The notes below the pieces were generated by a model. It saw nothing but the letters and a program-made list of their open reading frames with translations, made no database searches and was not told where the DNA came from. 64,000 bases of DNA from Tetradesmus obliquus (lineage: Eukaryota > Chlorophyta > Chlorophyceae > Sphaeropleales > Scenedesmaceae), in assembly GCA_030272155.1 (NCBI GenBank), contig CP126191.1, positions 1,510,501 to 1,574,500 on the forward strand, read 5' to 3'. Positions 53,001-64,000 of the stretch are shown one piece after another. How positions within the stretch are numbered: position 1 is the stretch's first letter; every line of letters begins with the position of its first letter. Position numbers and translations under genes: made by a program.

Positions 53001-54465
53001 GCGAGATGCGCGGGCCACGCCGCTCAGCGCCAGGCCCTGGGGAGCCGCTGGCTGCCTGCGCGCTGCTGCGGGGTGAGGCGTCACCATCCAGCCAGCGGTG
53101 CGGCACCTGCAGCAACACGCGCCAGCAGCACGTCAGATAGCGCAAGGAAACCTTGAGCTGCATCGCGTCACGATCCAGCCAGCGGTGGGGCACCTGCAGC
53201 AACACACGATAGCAGCATTTTGAACGGTGCAGAGAACCCCTCAGCTCAGCTCAGCTTCATGGCCTACCGACCACATGCAAGGTCAGGGCAGCAGATAGTG
53301 CGGCTGGCAGTTTCCAGGTGGTGAGCAAACTCCTCTGCATCATAGCGCTGCAACACCAGGTCATAATGTAGCAGGCGAATCCCACTTTGACACCAGTGAG
53401 ACCCACCTGGTCCAGCTTGACGCGCTCGGTGTCGCCATCATCATACATGATGGTGTGCTTGCCGCTGCTGGTGGAGTAGCCTGTCACAGTGCCGCGGTAG
53501 AACACGCCGTCGCCCTCCCAGAACACCTCCAGGCGGCGGCCCCAGTCGCGCTTGCGCTCAGGGTTGACGTCCATGGTGCCCCTGCAGGTTTGGCCGCAAG
53601 CTTCGCGTTATACATGGTTGAACATTGAAAACTTGAGTCGAGGGCATGACACTTTTGCTGAAACACCGTCAAAACTTGTCGGCTGCATTGGGCGAGACGT
53701 TTCACCCTACGCAAGCACCGGCCGCCACCCTGCATGCACTCTCTCCTCGTCATTTGCTGCAGCCTCACCTGCAGTTCTTGGCGCCGCACTGGCACTTGAA
53801 GCCCTGCGCCATGCCGGCCAGGCCGTAGTGCTCAAACATGTAGTCGTAGGTGAGCTCCTCGTCCTCGCGGATGTCGCGCGTGGAGAAGATGCCGATGCGC
53901 ACCTCGCCCGTGGCCGCGTCGCGCCTGGCAGCAAGAAACAGGGTTGGTCAGCGACACATCAAGGTTGATATCAGCACCAAACAACGGCATCGCGCCTGAC
54001 AGCACACGAATTGAACAGCAGGGTTGAAAAACAGGACCAGACTTCGCATGGCGTGCCAGAATGAGAAGCATACGCACGTGGCATTCATGAGCAGGACACG
54101 GGCAGGAAGTATTCGCACGATCCCTGTATGAGATGCACAGCAGCAGCATGGACGCCAAATGGAATGCGCAAGCAGCGCAACCACATCACACGCCTGCCAT
54201 CAAGTAACTCCAGTGCAGGCGCGGTCACTCATTTTCCTGCCAGTCGCCTGCTGCCCAACACGCTGCCAAAAAGACTCCCCTACTCACCATTTCTGCGTCT
54301 CGCAGTTGGGGTCGCAGCAGCTGTTGAGCAGCCGCGCGTGGTTGCCCTTGCGCCGCGCGTCAATGAACAGCCCCGGGCCCATCTCCATGATGTAAAAGTG
54401 CTGCTCGCCGCTCTCGCGAGAGGCCTCCATGCGGCGCTGCAGCTCAGCAGTGTCGATGACCTGGC

Positions 54466-54498
<33 letters not shown>

Positions 54499-56557
54499 TT
54501 CAGTTGAAGTACACAAGGCAGCAGCAGTGATGCGGCAATGCTGGCGATGCGTGGCTATAAGCAGCAAGGTGCGTGGAGGCAACTGGCCGGCACGACTTAG
54601 CACCGCGAGCAGCAGCATGACAGGCTGACACAGGAATTGAGCATGGTGCACGACGCAAACACAGACGACGCAACATGCACGAACAACACCACGGCTTCGT
54701 GCTGCGCCGCTAACCTCGCCCGCATCTGGCCATACTCCACGACAAAGTTGCCACGTCGCGCAGCATGGCCAGATACAGCATGCTTCAAGATCACTGCATG
54801 TCACGAACTAATTGGACAACAATAGCCAAACAAAACAGCTCCGCATTGCCGCTCACCTCGCCCGCATACTCCACGACAAAGTTGCCGCGCCGCAGCGGCT
54901 GCGTCATGCGCACGCCGTGACCCCTGTTCTCTGTCAAAAACACGTCCAGCTGCGGCGCCTTGAGCAGGTGGAATGGCTTGTTGCTGCAGGCTTGGCCGCA
55001 GGGGCAGGTGCGGGGATCGCAGTGTATGAAGGAAAGCCTGTTGAGGCAGTTGTCTCCACAGCCGGTGAGGGCCTCGCTGCCATCGGGCAAGACGACCTTC
55101 TCCACCCTGTGTGGTTGGCAGCAGCAACAGCAGTAGCAACAGCAGCAGCAACAGGCACAGGGAGCCTGAGTCAGCATGAAGTCTAGTCTGGCAACAGAGG
55201 CAACTGAACAAGGTCAGCAGATGAATCAAAGCACATGCGACTTGGCACACAGCCACAGCCACGGCAATATCAGCCACAGCACGAAGGTGTTGATTGCGGA
55301 TCACCTGCGCTGCAAGCAAACTGACACGTGCTGCTGCAGGCAGCCTGCCCAGAGTGCAGGCCACACTTAACGTTGCAACAAAAAAAAATGCACCAGCAAC
55401 AAGAACACACAACACAGCAGCTGCACACCCACCTGCAGTTGCACACCGACACGTCGTCCTTGGGCATGCGCTTGGGCCGCTCGCGCGACACAAACAGGTT
55501 GCGCTTCAAGTACTCAAACTTGGGCGGCCTGTTTAGCAGCATCTCGCGCGGCAGTTGAAAGCCCAAATCAGCCTCGCCATGTGCAACCATCGGCAGCTGC
55601 GGCTCATTTTCCAGCAGCAGTGCAGCCACCAGATGATCCAGCCGATTCGGCGGCGTCAGCACGTGCGCGGCAGCAGCAGCAGCGGCAGCCGCAGCGGCGG
55701 CGGCGACGCTCGCGCCGCCGTTGTTGCGGCGGCGAGGCCAGTGCACGCTCGTACCTCGGCCGCTGCCGGCGCTGCTGCCTGAGTTCCCTCCTGATGCTCC
55801 GCCAGAGGAGCCGCCGACAGCAGCCGCCAGCGCGATCTGCTGCAGCGCCTGCGGCGGCGCCGGCGGCTGCACTAGCGGCCCTGCAAAGGTAGCTCTGATG
55901 GCTGCAAGCGCTGCAAGCGTGTGTGGTGGCGCACCAGAGCGAGCCCTGCGGGGCCCAAGCGGCAGCGCTGCTGCTGCTGCTGCCGCTGCAGCAGCCAGCC
56001 TGTCTGCAGTGTCCAGACCGCTCTGTACACCTACAGCTGCTGCTGCAGCAGCTGCGGTGGCCTCTGCAGCAGCTGCTGCTGCTGCTGCTGCAAGTGAAGG
56101 CAGCGGCGCCACAGCTGCTGCTGCTGCTGCATGAGCTGGCCGGTGCTGCTCACCGCCTGCTGCTGCTGCTGGCAGCTCCTGATGGTGCTGCTCAAGTTCA
56201 TGCTCTGCATCATGGTGATCAGAGATGGCAAACCCTGCAAACAGGTGCCTGTAGTATGCCGAGTCTGAGCACACAGACACTGCAGGCACCTGCTGCTGCT
56301 GCTGCTGCTGCTGCTGCGCCGCAGCGCTGCTGTTGCTGCTGTCTGCTGCAGCAGCTGCTGCAGGAGCCACAGCAATTGCGCTGCAGGGCGGTATGCTGAC
56401 TGCATACTGCCACGAGCTGCTGCATGGCAGGCCCTGCCCTGAGTGCTCATACTTGCCAGGCGGGTGGTCATGCTGCTGCTGCTGCTGCTGCTGCTCTGTG
56501 TGGCTGCCAGGCAGTGGCGGCAAGCCAGCATGCCGCTGCACATGCGGGTGGCGGCTG

Positions 56558-56589
<32 letters not shown>

Positions 56590-56715
56590 GTGGCCGCCAG
56601 CATGCGGCAGGCCATCAGCAGCAGCTGCACCATCCAGTTGCTGCTTCACATGCACTCCCAGGCCCACACCTTCGGCTCCAATTTCCAGCTTGACAGACAC
56701 AGGGTTGTCGTCCGC

Positions 56716-56752
<37 letters not shown>

Positions 56753-58802
56753 AGGTGCATGTCTGCTGCTGCAGGAGCAGCTGCAAGCTCCTGCTGGGGT
56801 TCCGGAGCACTCCTTGCAAGCGCTGCTGCTGCTGCTGCTGCTGTGGAACCCGCCAGCGACATGAGCTGCTGCTGCTGCTGCTGCTGCTGCTCTGGCAACA
56901 GCTGTACATGATGCTTGACCTGGAGCTGCTGCTGCTGCTGCTGCTGCTGCAGCACATGCGGCTGGTCCCAGCCACCCCCCTGAGCAAGCTGAGCTATTGC
57001 CATGGCAGCCATTTCTGTGTCTGTCATGTCGCTCTCGCTACCATCACCGCCAGCCCCGTGCTCCTGCTGCAGCAGCTGCCGCTTGCGCCGTTGCATGAAG
57101 CTGCTGCTGCTGCCATAGCGCACGTTAGCCTCAGCGCCCGTATCACCACTGCGAAACTGCTGCTGCTGCTGCTGCTCACCGTCGCTCCATGCCTCGCCAG
57201 CTGCTGATGCGTAGCAATAGCCGGCGCCATTGCTGGTGGTGTGCCGCTTGCGCCGCGACTGGTGCACCTGCTGCTGCGGCTGCTGCTGCTGCTGCTCGTC
57301 GTGCTCACTGCCTGGCCTGCTCCTACCAGCGCTGCTGCCACGGCCCCACAACTGGCCCCGCCTGCCGCTGCCCCGGCCAGCAGCCGCACCTGCTGCATTC
57401 TCATACGCATCCTCTTCAGCATATGCGCCGTGCCTGCCGCCACCATACGCAGCTGTGCCAGCATGCCGCAGCATGCCTGCTGCTGCTGCCGCTGCAGCCG
57501 CCTGCTGCTGGTGCGCCATGTGCGCTTCGGCCTCGGCCGCCGCTGCTGCTGCCGCTGTTGCGGCTGCAGCCGCTGCTGCTGCTGCGTAGCGGCTGGAGAG
57601 GTTGCGCTGCAGCTCCTGCTCCAGCAGTGCCTCTTCCTGATCCTCATCCTCGTCATCATCTGACGAGGGAGGCTCGTCAGGCACTGGCGCTGCGTTGCGG
57701 GCTGGCGGAGCACACCACCAGCCGTGCGGGGACACGCGCTCCCCAGTCACTGACAGAAAGTCCCGCACCTGCAGCAGTGTTGATGACAGCCATGTGAGCA
57801 GCATTGAGCAGCAGGTCATGAGGTGCAAGTATAGCAGTGGTTGATCAGCATGCGCGAGCTGCACCACGCGCTGCTGCCAGCACAAATCATTTGGCAGCGG
57901 CTGCTGGCAGCACTGCGCCCTTTTTAAACATGTAGGCGATGGTCTCAATGGTAATGCATGCTTGTTGCTGGCTGATAAGGCATTTGCCGCACTCCACTGC
58001 TCGACTGCGCCCAGCAGCAGTAGCAGCAGGCTACCCACCTGCTCCAGAGCCACAATGAACTTCTTGTTCTTGCGCCCCTTGGTGTGGTATGTGTTGCGCA
58101 TGCCCTCCTCCCAGCTAGCAACGTCTTTAGCGCCCACCCAGGCGATCTCAGACGTGCCGAAGAAGATGACCGGTACATCAGACTTGCTTTTGTGTGTCAC
58201 GTTGCCAAGGTGCTGCTTTGCAGCCTGCTTCGAAAGCACTTGCGCCTGAGATCAAGAGCGAACAAAATGGGTCAGTGGGTGGAGGGTGGTGGCGGGCTTG
58301 GTCGCACTCCTTGCAGGAAGCCAACGAGCCTGCTATCGATGAGTGGCGCATGCAGCATCTGGCGCGCCGTAAAGCTCCCAAAGCATTCCGGATTGATCAT
58401 GACACTGCTGCTGCGCCATGTGATGCACTGAATTCGGCTCCGCAGGCAGAAGCAGCATCGCCACTGCTCGGACCCACTGCTCAGGCACATTCGCTGGCCC
58501 AGAGAATGAGTGCAACGTCCGAGAACATTGCTGTGAATGTCCCCATGCTATTTGCTGCCGCATGCGGGCTACCATGCTACAGACAAGGACTGCTGCTCGA
58601 CAGCAGGTGCTGGCCTCGTCCACACTGCCCAACCAGAGCCCTCATCGCTCACCGGCCAGTGTGGAAAGCCTTTCACGCGCGCATAGACAACCTTTGAAGC
58701 TGCGGCGTCCCTACAGAGAAGTGGCTTGGCGAGGACCGAAGCAAGCGGGCCTGGGCACTCATTTTGCCCCGCTGCTACTGCTCCGTCTTTTCTGGGAGGC
58801 AT
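50027..58802 (-). CDS. PWWP-AWS-SET-postSET-Tudor histone lysine methyltransferase, about 2,026 aa
   Basis: Exons 58802-58653, 58245-58039, 57768-55433, 55106-54857, 54460-54288, 53924-53769, 53581-53407, 53106-52971 and 52524-50027 join in frame (6,081 nt). A PWWP domain (residues about 38-125; VVYARVKGFPHWP, IAWVGAKDV, KFIVALEQV) is split by an intron. A long Gln/Ala/Ser/His-rich region to about 860 follows. Then AWS (CGDNCLNRLSFIHC, CPCGQACSN), SET (TENRGHGV, GNFVVEYAGEV, GLFIDARRKGNHARLLNSCC, ELTYDYMFEHYG), post-SET (CQCGAKNC) and a Tudor-like domain (GRRLEVFWEGDGVFYRGTV, MYDDGDTERVKL). A low-complexity 830-residue tail ends the protein. AWS-SET-postSET is the ASH1/SETD2/NSD class, which methylates H3K36 (or K4); H3K36 is the likelier target. 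The usual NHSC reads NSCC. The tail exon is joined by phase and acceptor AAG. Confidence 0.88.
52763..53193 (-). repeat. Duplicated acceptor and triplicated donor around SET exon 8
   Basis: The exon start VPHRWLDGDA (acceptor at 53106) has a second copy, VPHRWLDRDA, with its own CTGCAG acceptor at 53193. The exon end VVQPLPAG with its GTGAAGC donor occurs at 52971, 52863 and 52763 (third copy more diverged). Between copies the frame stays open for long stretches, so alternative use of the sites would give in-frame variants at least for the acceptor pair. Confidence 0.85.
54709..54900 (-). repeat. Duplicated end of the SET/AWS exon
   Basis: The exon end RRGNFVVEYAGE with donor GAG|GTGAGC at 54857 is copied into the following intron at about 54,709-54,760. 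The copy reads RRGNFVVEYGQM and keeps a GAG|GTTAGC donor-like site. The offset is about 143 bp. Confidence 0.8.
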
Positions 58803-59176
58803 CTTTGAAAGTCGCTAGCAGCAGTGCATACACCACCCGGGGCAGCAGCTAGCAGACAGAAGGAAAACAGGTGATGCCATTGTGCTGCGAATCCACGGGC
58901 AACTGAGCACGAAAGCGTAAACAATGTTGACGTTTGAAACACAGGGTATCGCCACCACCGCCGGATCAAAGCAGGAGGCACGAAACAGAGGGTTGTGCAG
59001 CAGGGAGCAGGGATAACACCTGCTGTCAAGCAGCAAGCGTATGTGCGCCTGGCGAGTGTTTGAACAATCGAACAATTGTCTCATATGTATATTTATAACT
59101 CGGAAAGTCCTTCGCAGTGCTGAGCAGTCCACAACGACAGACTGCTGCAGAAGCGGGCCGGTCCTGCAAGCAGTAA
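58803..59176. promoter_or_regulatory. Divergent promoter region, SET gene and RETICULATA-related gene
   Basis: Only 374 bp separate the two start codons on opposite strands, so both 5' untranslated regions and core promoters must fit here. An AT-rich patch with atgtatatttataac lies at about 59,084-59,100 and could act as a TATA-like element for the plus gene. No other motif recognised. Confidence 0.5.
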
Positions 59177-61607
59177 ATGGGTTCGTTTGGCCTTCATCAA
59201 TCGGCTGGCTGTGTGCAAAGGCACACCAGCCTTAGTCAGCAGCAGTCGCAGCAGCGGCCAGTATGTGGCAGATCGCCTGTTTGCAGGCATAGCATAGCTC
59301 GTCTGCACTCCAGGTACTATTTTCGAATTACATGGAAAGCATGCAAGTGCTCTGGTGCTGTTGGCAGCCGGGAGTGACAAGGCAGTTTTGTTCGGTCTGA
59401 GATGCTATGCTGGTGCTGCAGGCCCTCTTACGTGCCCCAAGTAGCAGCAAGTGGTGGTTCAGGTAGCCTCGGAGGCAGCAACAGCGGTGGATGGGGCGGA
59501 GGCGGTGGAGGTGGTGATGGCGGGTCAGGGGGTCAGGGCGACAGCGCTGACCAGCCTAAGCGCGGTGGCGCGGGCTTCTACTGGCAAGGCTGGGCAGATC
59601 GTGTGGCAGCAGACCCGGAGTTCCCATTCAAGGTCCTGCTCGAGCAGGTAGGCCCCTAGCCAGACCAGCAGCACAGTGCTGGCATTGCCAGCTGCCACTG
59701 CACATGCTGCTGTTGCTTGCAGATCGCAGCAGTTGCGTGTATGCAGACCGCAAGCAGCTGTCATGTATGTGAGTGTAATTGTCACTGTATCTTATCAAGG
59801 TGTACATAGAGCATGTCAGCCGTACATGGGAAGTGTCAGCAACGCAGCCAGGTGCCGTCACATCACTGTTTCCTTGCCCACTGTGTGCTTGCAGGTCATT
59901 GGTGTGGGCGCCTCTGTGATTGGGGACATGTCTTCACGACCCAACTGGGGCCTGAACGAGCTGGACTTTGTGTTTGCTACACTTGTGGTGAGCAGCAGCA
60001 GATGCTGAATGAATAGTGTCATGTTGGCTGGCAAGCTGGCAGGACAGAGTAGCAGGCGTCGCGCAGGCATTTGCGTAGCTACAACAGCTGCAGATGCTTG
60101 TGAGCGCTTGCTTTCCCTTCAATGTTGCGTGATATGGCAGCAGTGAGTGGTTTTTGGGTGGTAATTGATGGTGTTCTGCACAGCTACAGCATATTTTGTA
60201 GTGGGCCCTGAGCATCCGTCTTGCAGGACAGCATGCTGGTGTGTGCTCACCTCCTGTATTTCTCCGACCATATGCAAGCTGAAAGTACAGCGCGACTGTG
60301 TATAGCATGCAGGAGCAGATCACCAACAGCCCACCGCTGCATCCGCTTCGTTGCATGTGTGCAGGTGGGCAGCATTGTGAACTTTGCGCTGATGTACCTG
60401 CTAGCGCCCACTGCAGCAGCAGCAGGCGGAGCAGTGGGCCAGTCCCTGGTTGTGCGTGCGCTGTCAGAAGAGTTTTTGGTCAAGTGGGGTGCTCCAGGAG
60501 GCAACATGTTCCAGCCAGGCTTCCCCATTAGCAAGCGCCTGGTCAACTTTGTGTACAAAGGCACCATCTTTGCCATCATTGGTATGATGGCAGGCACAGT
60601 CGGCACCAGCATCTCAAACGGCCTGCTGCACGTCAGGTGGGTGTTCCTGCAAGTGCGCATGCGCGCTGGCACTTGTGGAAGCGCTGCTTGCTGCAGAAGC
60701 AGGCCAGTGAAGCTGTGTGTGCGCAGCAGATGTGAGCTGCAGGGCTGGACCTAGCAGTCAGCATGCTGTATGGTCCTGCAAGCATGCAGTGGGGACTTGG
60801 CCTCTTCCCCTGCTACGAGCCTGACAACACTTCTGGTGCTGCTGTTTTGAATGTACTTGAACTCCTTTCCACCTTGCAGGCAGCAGCTGGACCCAACGTA
60901 TGTCAGTGTGAACGAGCCACCTAGCGTGCTGGGCAATGCTGCGTGCTGGTCGCTGCACATGGGCATCAGCAGCAACCTGAGGTATCAGCTGCTGGGAGGG
61001 GCCGACACGGTGAGTGCCTTGCTCAAGCATTTTACTTAGTGCTTGCAGGACGGCTTGCCATGCTTGCAGGACGGCTTGCCATGCTCCTAAAAACTTCAGT
61101 GGCTCGCAATTCTACGCCTGCTTGCGCAAGCAATACAGTATGTGTGCGGACCTTGCGTGTTGCAGCTGCATGTGTGAGAAACTGCATGGGCACACTTGAA
61201 CCTGCTTGCAGGAAACTGAGCGTGTTGCACAGGACAACTGGCAGCCAAACGTTGAAGCATTGCATGACAGCTGCCAGCTGGCATTACTGCACATGTTGCT
61301 CAGCGCATACACCACATCCTGCTTGGCTCTATGCTTCATTTCCCAGGCCCCTGCAGGTGCGCTGTTCTATTTGATGGCGCAGCTGCTGCATCTCCACTGA
61401 CGCGCTCCTGGTGCCGTCGTTATTCCTCAGGTGCTGGTGCGTGTGATGCCCATGGGGGTCTTCCGCACCTACTCAGCAGTCATCCGTGGCCTCAACAACA
61501 TTGTGGGAGGCATGTCATTCGTCACAATCGCGCGGCTGTTTGGCGTGCAGAAGTCAGGCTCCGCAGCAGCAGGCAAGCAGGGCAGCCTGGCCCTGCAGGA
61601 GAGCTGA
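59177..61607 (+). CDS. RETICULATA-related chloroplast membrane protein (DUF3411), 344 aa
   Basis: Exons 59177-59313, 59422-59647, 59895-59987, 60365-60636, 60880-61009 and 61431-61607 keep frame (1,035 nt). The start region MGSFGLHQSAGCVQRHTS is Ser/Arg/Gln-rich without acidic residues, as in a plastid transit peptide. A Gly-rich linker follows (GGWGGGGGGG). The family core comes next: WADRVAADPEFPFKVLLEQ, IGVGASVIGDMSSRPNWGLN, ELDFVFATLVVGSIVNFALM, PGGNMFQPGF, VYKGTIFAIIGMMAGTVGTS, ISSNLRYQLLGGAD and NNIVGGMSFVTIARLFGVQ. Three or so hydrophobic segments suggest an inner-envelope protein. In plants the family affects leaf reticulation and chloroplast development; the molecular activity is unknown, and some members are proposed transporters. 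The first exon is supported by ATG and phase. Confidence 0.88.
61040..61081 (+). repeat. 21-bp tandem repeat in RETICULATA-related intron 5
   Basis: Two exact copies of tgcttgcaggacggcttgcca stand side by side. Each carries a CTTGCAG acceptor-like string. Minor feature, perhaps from the same duplication habit seen in the neighbouring genes. Confidence 0.8.
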
Positions 61608-61992
61608 GCCTGCAGCAGCTGCTGGCGCACAATGCGGCCGGCGCAGCAGCTGCAGCAGCAGCTGCGGGCGTGAGCTGTGTGCATAGTACCTCCTGTCTTG
61701 CGTGCCACATGTGTCCGTTGCACATGCAGATGCCTTCACAGAGCATCGGGCGCGCAAGTGCAGGTTGGTGCTTGACTGCCTTTGTATAGGGTGGTGTGAG
61801 GCCCTACACACTTGTGAACCTCAGTATGAGGGCCAGCCCTAGCTGGTGAGAAGGCATCTCTCTGGCATCTTTCTTTCTTTGACCAGTCAGGTTTGACCAG
61901 CTTGTGCAGTCAAGGCGGTACAGTGTGCAGGCACGCTGTCGATTGTCCATGGAGCAGCGCGATCAGCAGATGCCCAAGGACCCCCTGTGCAA

Positions 61993-62040
61993 TGTGTGTG
62001 TTTTGTGTTTGTGTCTCTGTCTGTGTCTGTGTGTGTGTGC
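61993..62040. repeat. GT-rich microsatellite in the 3' flank
   Basis: An imperfect GT run (tgtgtgtgttttgtgtttgtg, then tctctgtctgtgtctg, then tgtgtgtgtg) lies in the presumed 3' untranslated region of the RETICULATA-related gene. Confidence 0.9.
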
Positions 62041-62993
62041 ATCCTTTGTCACTTTGCTGGTGTTGTATGACGGTATCAGCAGGCAAGTCGGGGGGGTGTC
62101 AGTCCTGAAATGACATGGACTCATTGCTTACAGTGGCTAGCATTGCCCTCATATGCCACTGTTCACACTCTCTTTGTCGCTGCAGTAGTTTGTTGGCGGC
62201 AGGCAGCACGCTTAGGCAGGTCCAGCGCGGCATTCCTGGGTGTGCACATTTCGTCACTGCTGCTGCTCGCAATCTTAGCTTGTATTGTGCTTCGTTCACC
62301 TGAGTGTGTGAACTGTCTTGTCTTTTCTCAGCTGGCGCCTGTGCCAGGAACGGCGCGTGGCTTATCCAAACCAACCCTATCTTTCCTAGTTTCAGCCACC
62401 CAGTGACCAAGTGACCAAGGGCCTTGGTCAGGCTGCTGCTGCTGCCTTGCTAACAGTGTGGTTTTAGGGGACCATGCTTGGTTACATGTGCTTGCAAGCT
62501 TGGTTTTCGCTGTTTTTATGGTTCCGGACACCAGCTGTGCCGGAGCTGCTTGTTGGCGTTAGTGTCGGGGCTATCACTAGGTGACGGCCGTCTGCGTTTT
62601 GGGAGGGCTGGTTTGTGGAAGGTGGCACAGCAGCGCGCATTGTAGAGTGTGCTTTGCACAGCTGAGCATCACTCAGGCTGTTGGGACTGGGCTCAACAGT
62701 TGGTGGGCGAAGTGGGGTGTGTGCAACATACCTGCTGGTGTTCTTGTTTAGACCAAGTAGGGCCCTCTGCTGCAGCTTGGTGTGGCAGTGTGGTTTGCCG
62801 CAGGAGAGTCTCTCCAGTTATTCGGTCATATCTTTTTGGTGCTGTTACTAGCGGAGGGCGCTTCCTGATGTGGTAGACGATGCAGTGATCTGGCTTGACG
62901 GCTGCATATGTACGTACAATGGTGGCTGAACGGGCTCAAATCTTGACGCGAGCATGCAATTGCCGAGTGAGTGACATTCTTTTCTCGTAGCAT

Positions 62994-62998
62994 TGTAA
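62994..62998 (+). terminator. TGTAA poly(A)-type signal, RETICULATA-related gene
   Basis: This is the first TGTAA I find downstream of the stop at 61,607. If used, the 3' untranslated region is about 1.4 kb, which is long but normal for Chlorophyceae. The stretch from 61,608 to here shows no coding feature. Confidence 0.5.
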
Positions 62999-64000
62999 AG
63001 TGATGAATTGGCAGTAGCAGCAGCGCACGCTGCTCAGCACTAGAGTAGAGCACAAACCTAACAGATCAGCTTCCAACACACTGAGTTATCCAGAACTTTG
63101 TTACAATGGGAAAGCATGTGACAAGCAGGCTCTGCTGAAGCACCGTGCTGCCATTCACACTTCTGCCACAACAAGTGTTGAGTGCACTCAAGGCACCAAC
63201 AGCAGAATGTGCCACAAGCTTGATAAGCTCAAGGCCAGCACCTGCCTCGTGGAAACTGCAACATGCACAACGCAGCAGCTCCAAAGCCGCCAGCATGCCC
63301 TAGGCCTGTGGATGCCCACAACAGCACCTGCAAATGGGTGCAACTTGCCGTTGAACGGCCCATTTAAGCCGGGCTGAAACGGGGTCACAGGACACAGGCC
63401 TGACCATCAGCACTGCATACAAACAGCGCAATGCATGCCTGGTGTGCAACATGTGGCATTACAGCATGGCCGAGTGCTGCTCCTGCACATTGCTGCGAGG
63501 ACTTCAGCCCACCTGCTGCAGCCTGTGCAGTAGTCTGCATACAGAGCTGAGCAGATGCAGCGTCCCCATGGACACAGCACAGCAAGAGACAGCACAAAGC
63601 GCAGCACATTAAGCAGCAAGCGTCACGGCAGCAGCAGAAGCTGTGTGGCATGCACGCAGCAAGCAAAGGAAGAGTATAATCGGCTGTGACAGCCGCCGGG
63701 CTCAATGTATATGAAAAGGATTGCTGTGCAGATGCTCACTTTCGGCACGTCCAGAATGACATGCAAGACTAGCACCTTTCTAGGCGCGTACAGCGAGGGG
63801 CCACCTCCAGTGCATCAGGCATATCTACAAACTGCACAACCGCGCGCCGCCCTGCCCTACTGTGTATTGCCACCTACATACTGCAAATGCTCATTCAACC
63901 TCAAATCAGTGCACGAAAACTCATAGCCAATTGATTGATGTACGGCTAAGCATACCTAGAGCATAGCTAGGGACCAAGTTTTGTGTGGATGTGTGTAGAT
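62999..64000. other. No recognisable gene
   Basis: Only short frames without family text, several with non-ATG starts. It could hold the 3' or 5' part of a gene continuing outside the window. Confidence 0.3.

Larger units (their letters stand above)
50280..57600. repeat. Dense CAG/CTG triplet tracts in the SET gene
   Basis: Dozens of CTG runs of 5-12 triplets on the plus strand fill exons 52524-50027 and 57768-55433, for example near 50,490, 50,735, 52,040, 56,285, 56,560, 56,715 and 56,930. On the coding strand they read as poly-Gln, poly-Ala or poly-Ser depending on frame. They also create long spurious Leu/Cys-rich frames on the plus strand. Confidence 0.9.

Noticed and set aside
50032..57800. 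Many long Leu/Cys/Ala-rich plus-strand frames
   Set aside because: They are antisense readings of CAG-type triplet runs in the SET exons and lack coherent family text.
63385..63705. Cys-rich minus-strand frame of about 106 codons
   Set aside because: Begins with TTG and has no ordered Cys spacing; likely chance.

Overview
The window is nuclear DNA of a green alga, most likely a chlorophycean such as a Scenedesmus/Tetradesmus-type organism (genus is a guess). The reasons are dense short introns with a G|GTGAG...TGCAG style, strong GCA/CAG codon and triplet bias giving poly-Q, poly-A and poly-S tracts, TGTAA poly(A)-type signals, and a chloroplast RETICULATA-related gene. I rebuilt exon models by hand. 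In all of them the reading frame carries across every junction used, which is the main support for the coordinates.

Layout. (1) Positions 1-31,594, minus strand: one giant modular extracellular gene, 38 exons and about 7,154 codons in the window, with its 3' end outside the window. In order it encodes a signal peptide, six C-type lectin domains, about 30 Ig-like 'NTGN' repeats in 15 A-B pairs, about nine copies of a cysteine-rich module I do not recognise, a REJ-like region, and a Ser/Ala-rich stretch at the window edge. It looks like a polycystin-1/REJ-type cell-surface or adhesion protein. (2) 33,325-34,259 minus: a small zinc-ribbon protein. (3) 35,061-38,057 plus: a HIT-superfamily (GalT / Ap4A phosphorylase-like) protein. 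(4) 38,294-38,717: a foldback/MITE-like inverted repeat. (5) 38,911-41,325 minus: a YkgJ-type cysteine-cluster protein with a poly-Ser tail. (6) 42,175-about 47,223 minus: PRMT4/CARM1 arginine methyltransferase, 5' end unresolved. (7) 50,027-58,802 minus: a 2,026-residue PWWP-AWS-SET-postSET-Tudor histone lysine methyltransferase. (8) 59,177-61,607 plus: a RETICULATA-related plastid membrane protein, divergent from the SET gene. The last kilobase shows no gene I can support.

The two most interesting signals are the giant protein itself and a recurrent pattern in three neighbouring genes. The giant protein has four exon copies of exactly 1,068 nt, 22 consecutive phase-1 introns, an undescribed cysteine module and one GC-AG intron. 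In the HIT, CARM1 and SET genes, exon edges together with their splice sites are tandemly copied into the adjacent intron. No operon logic applies. CARM1 and the SET enzyme are both chromatin methyltransferases, but their adjacency is probably chance.
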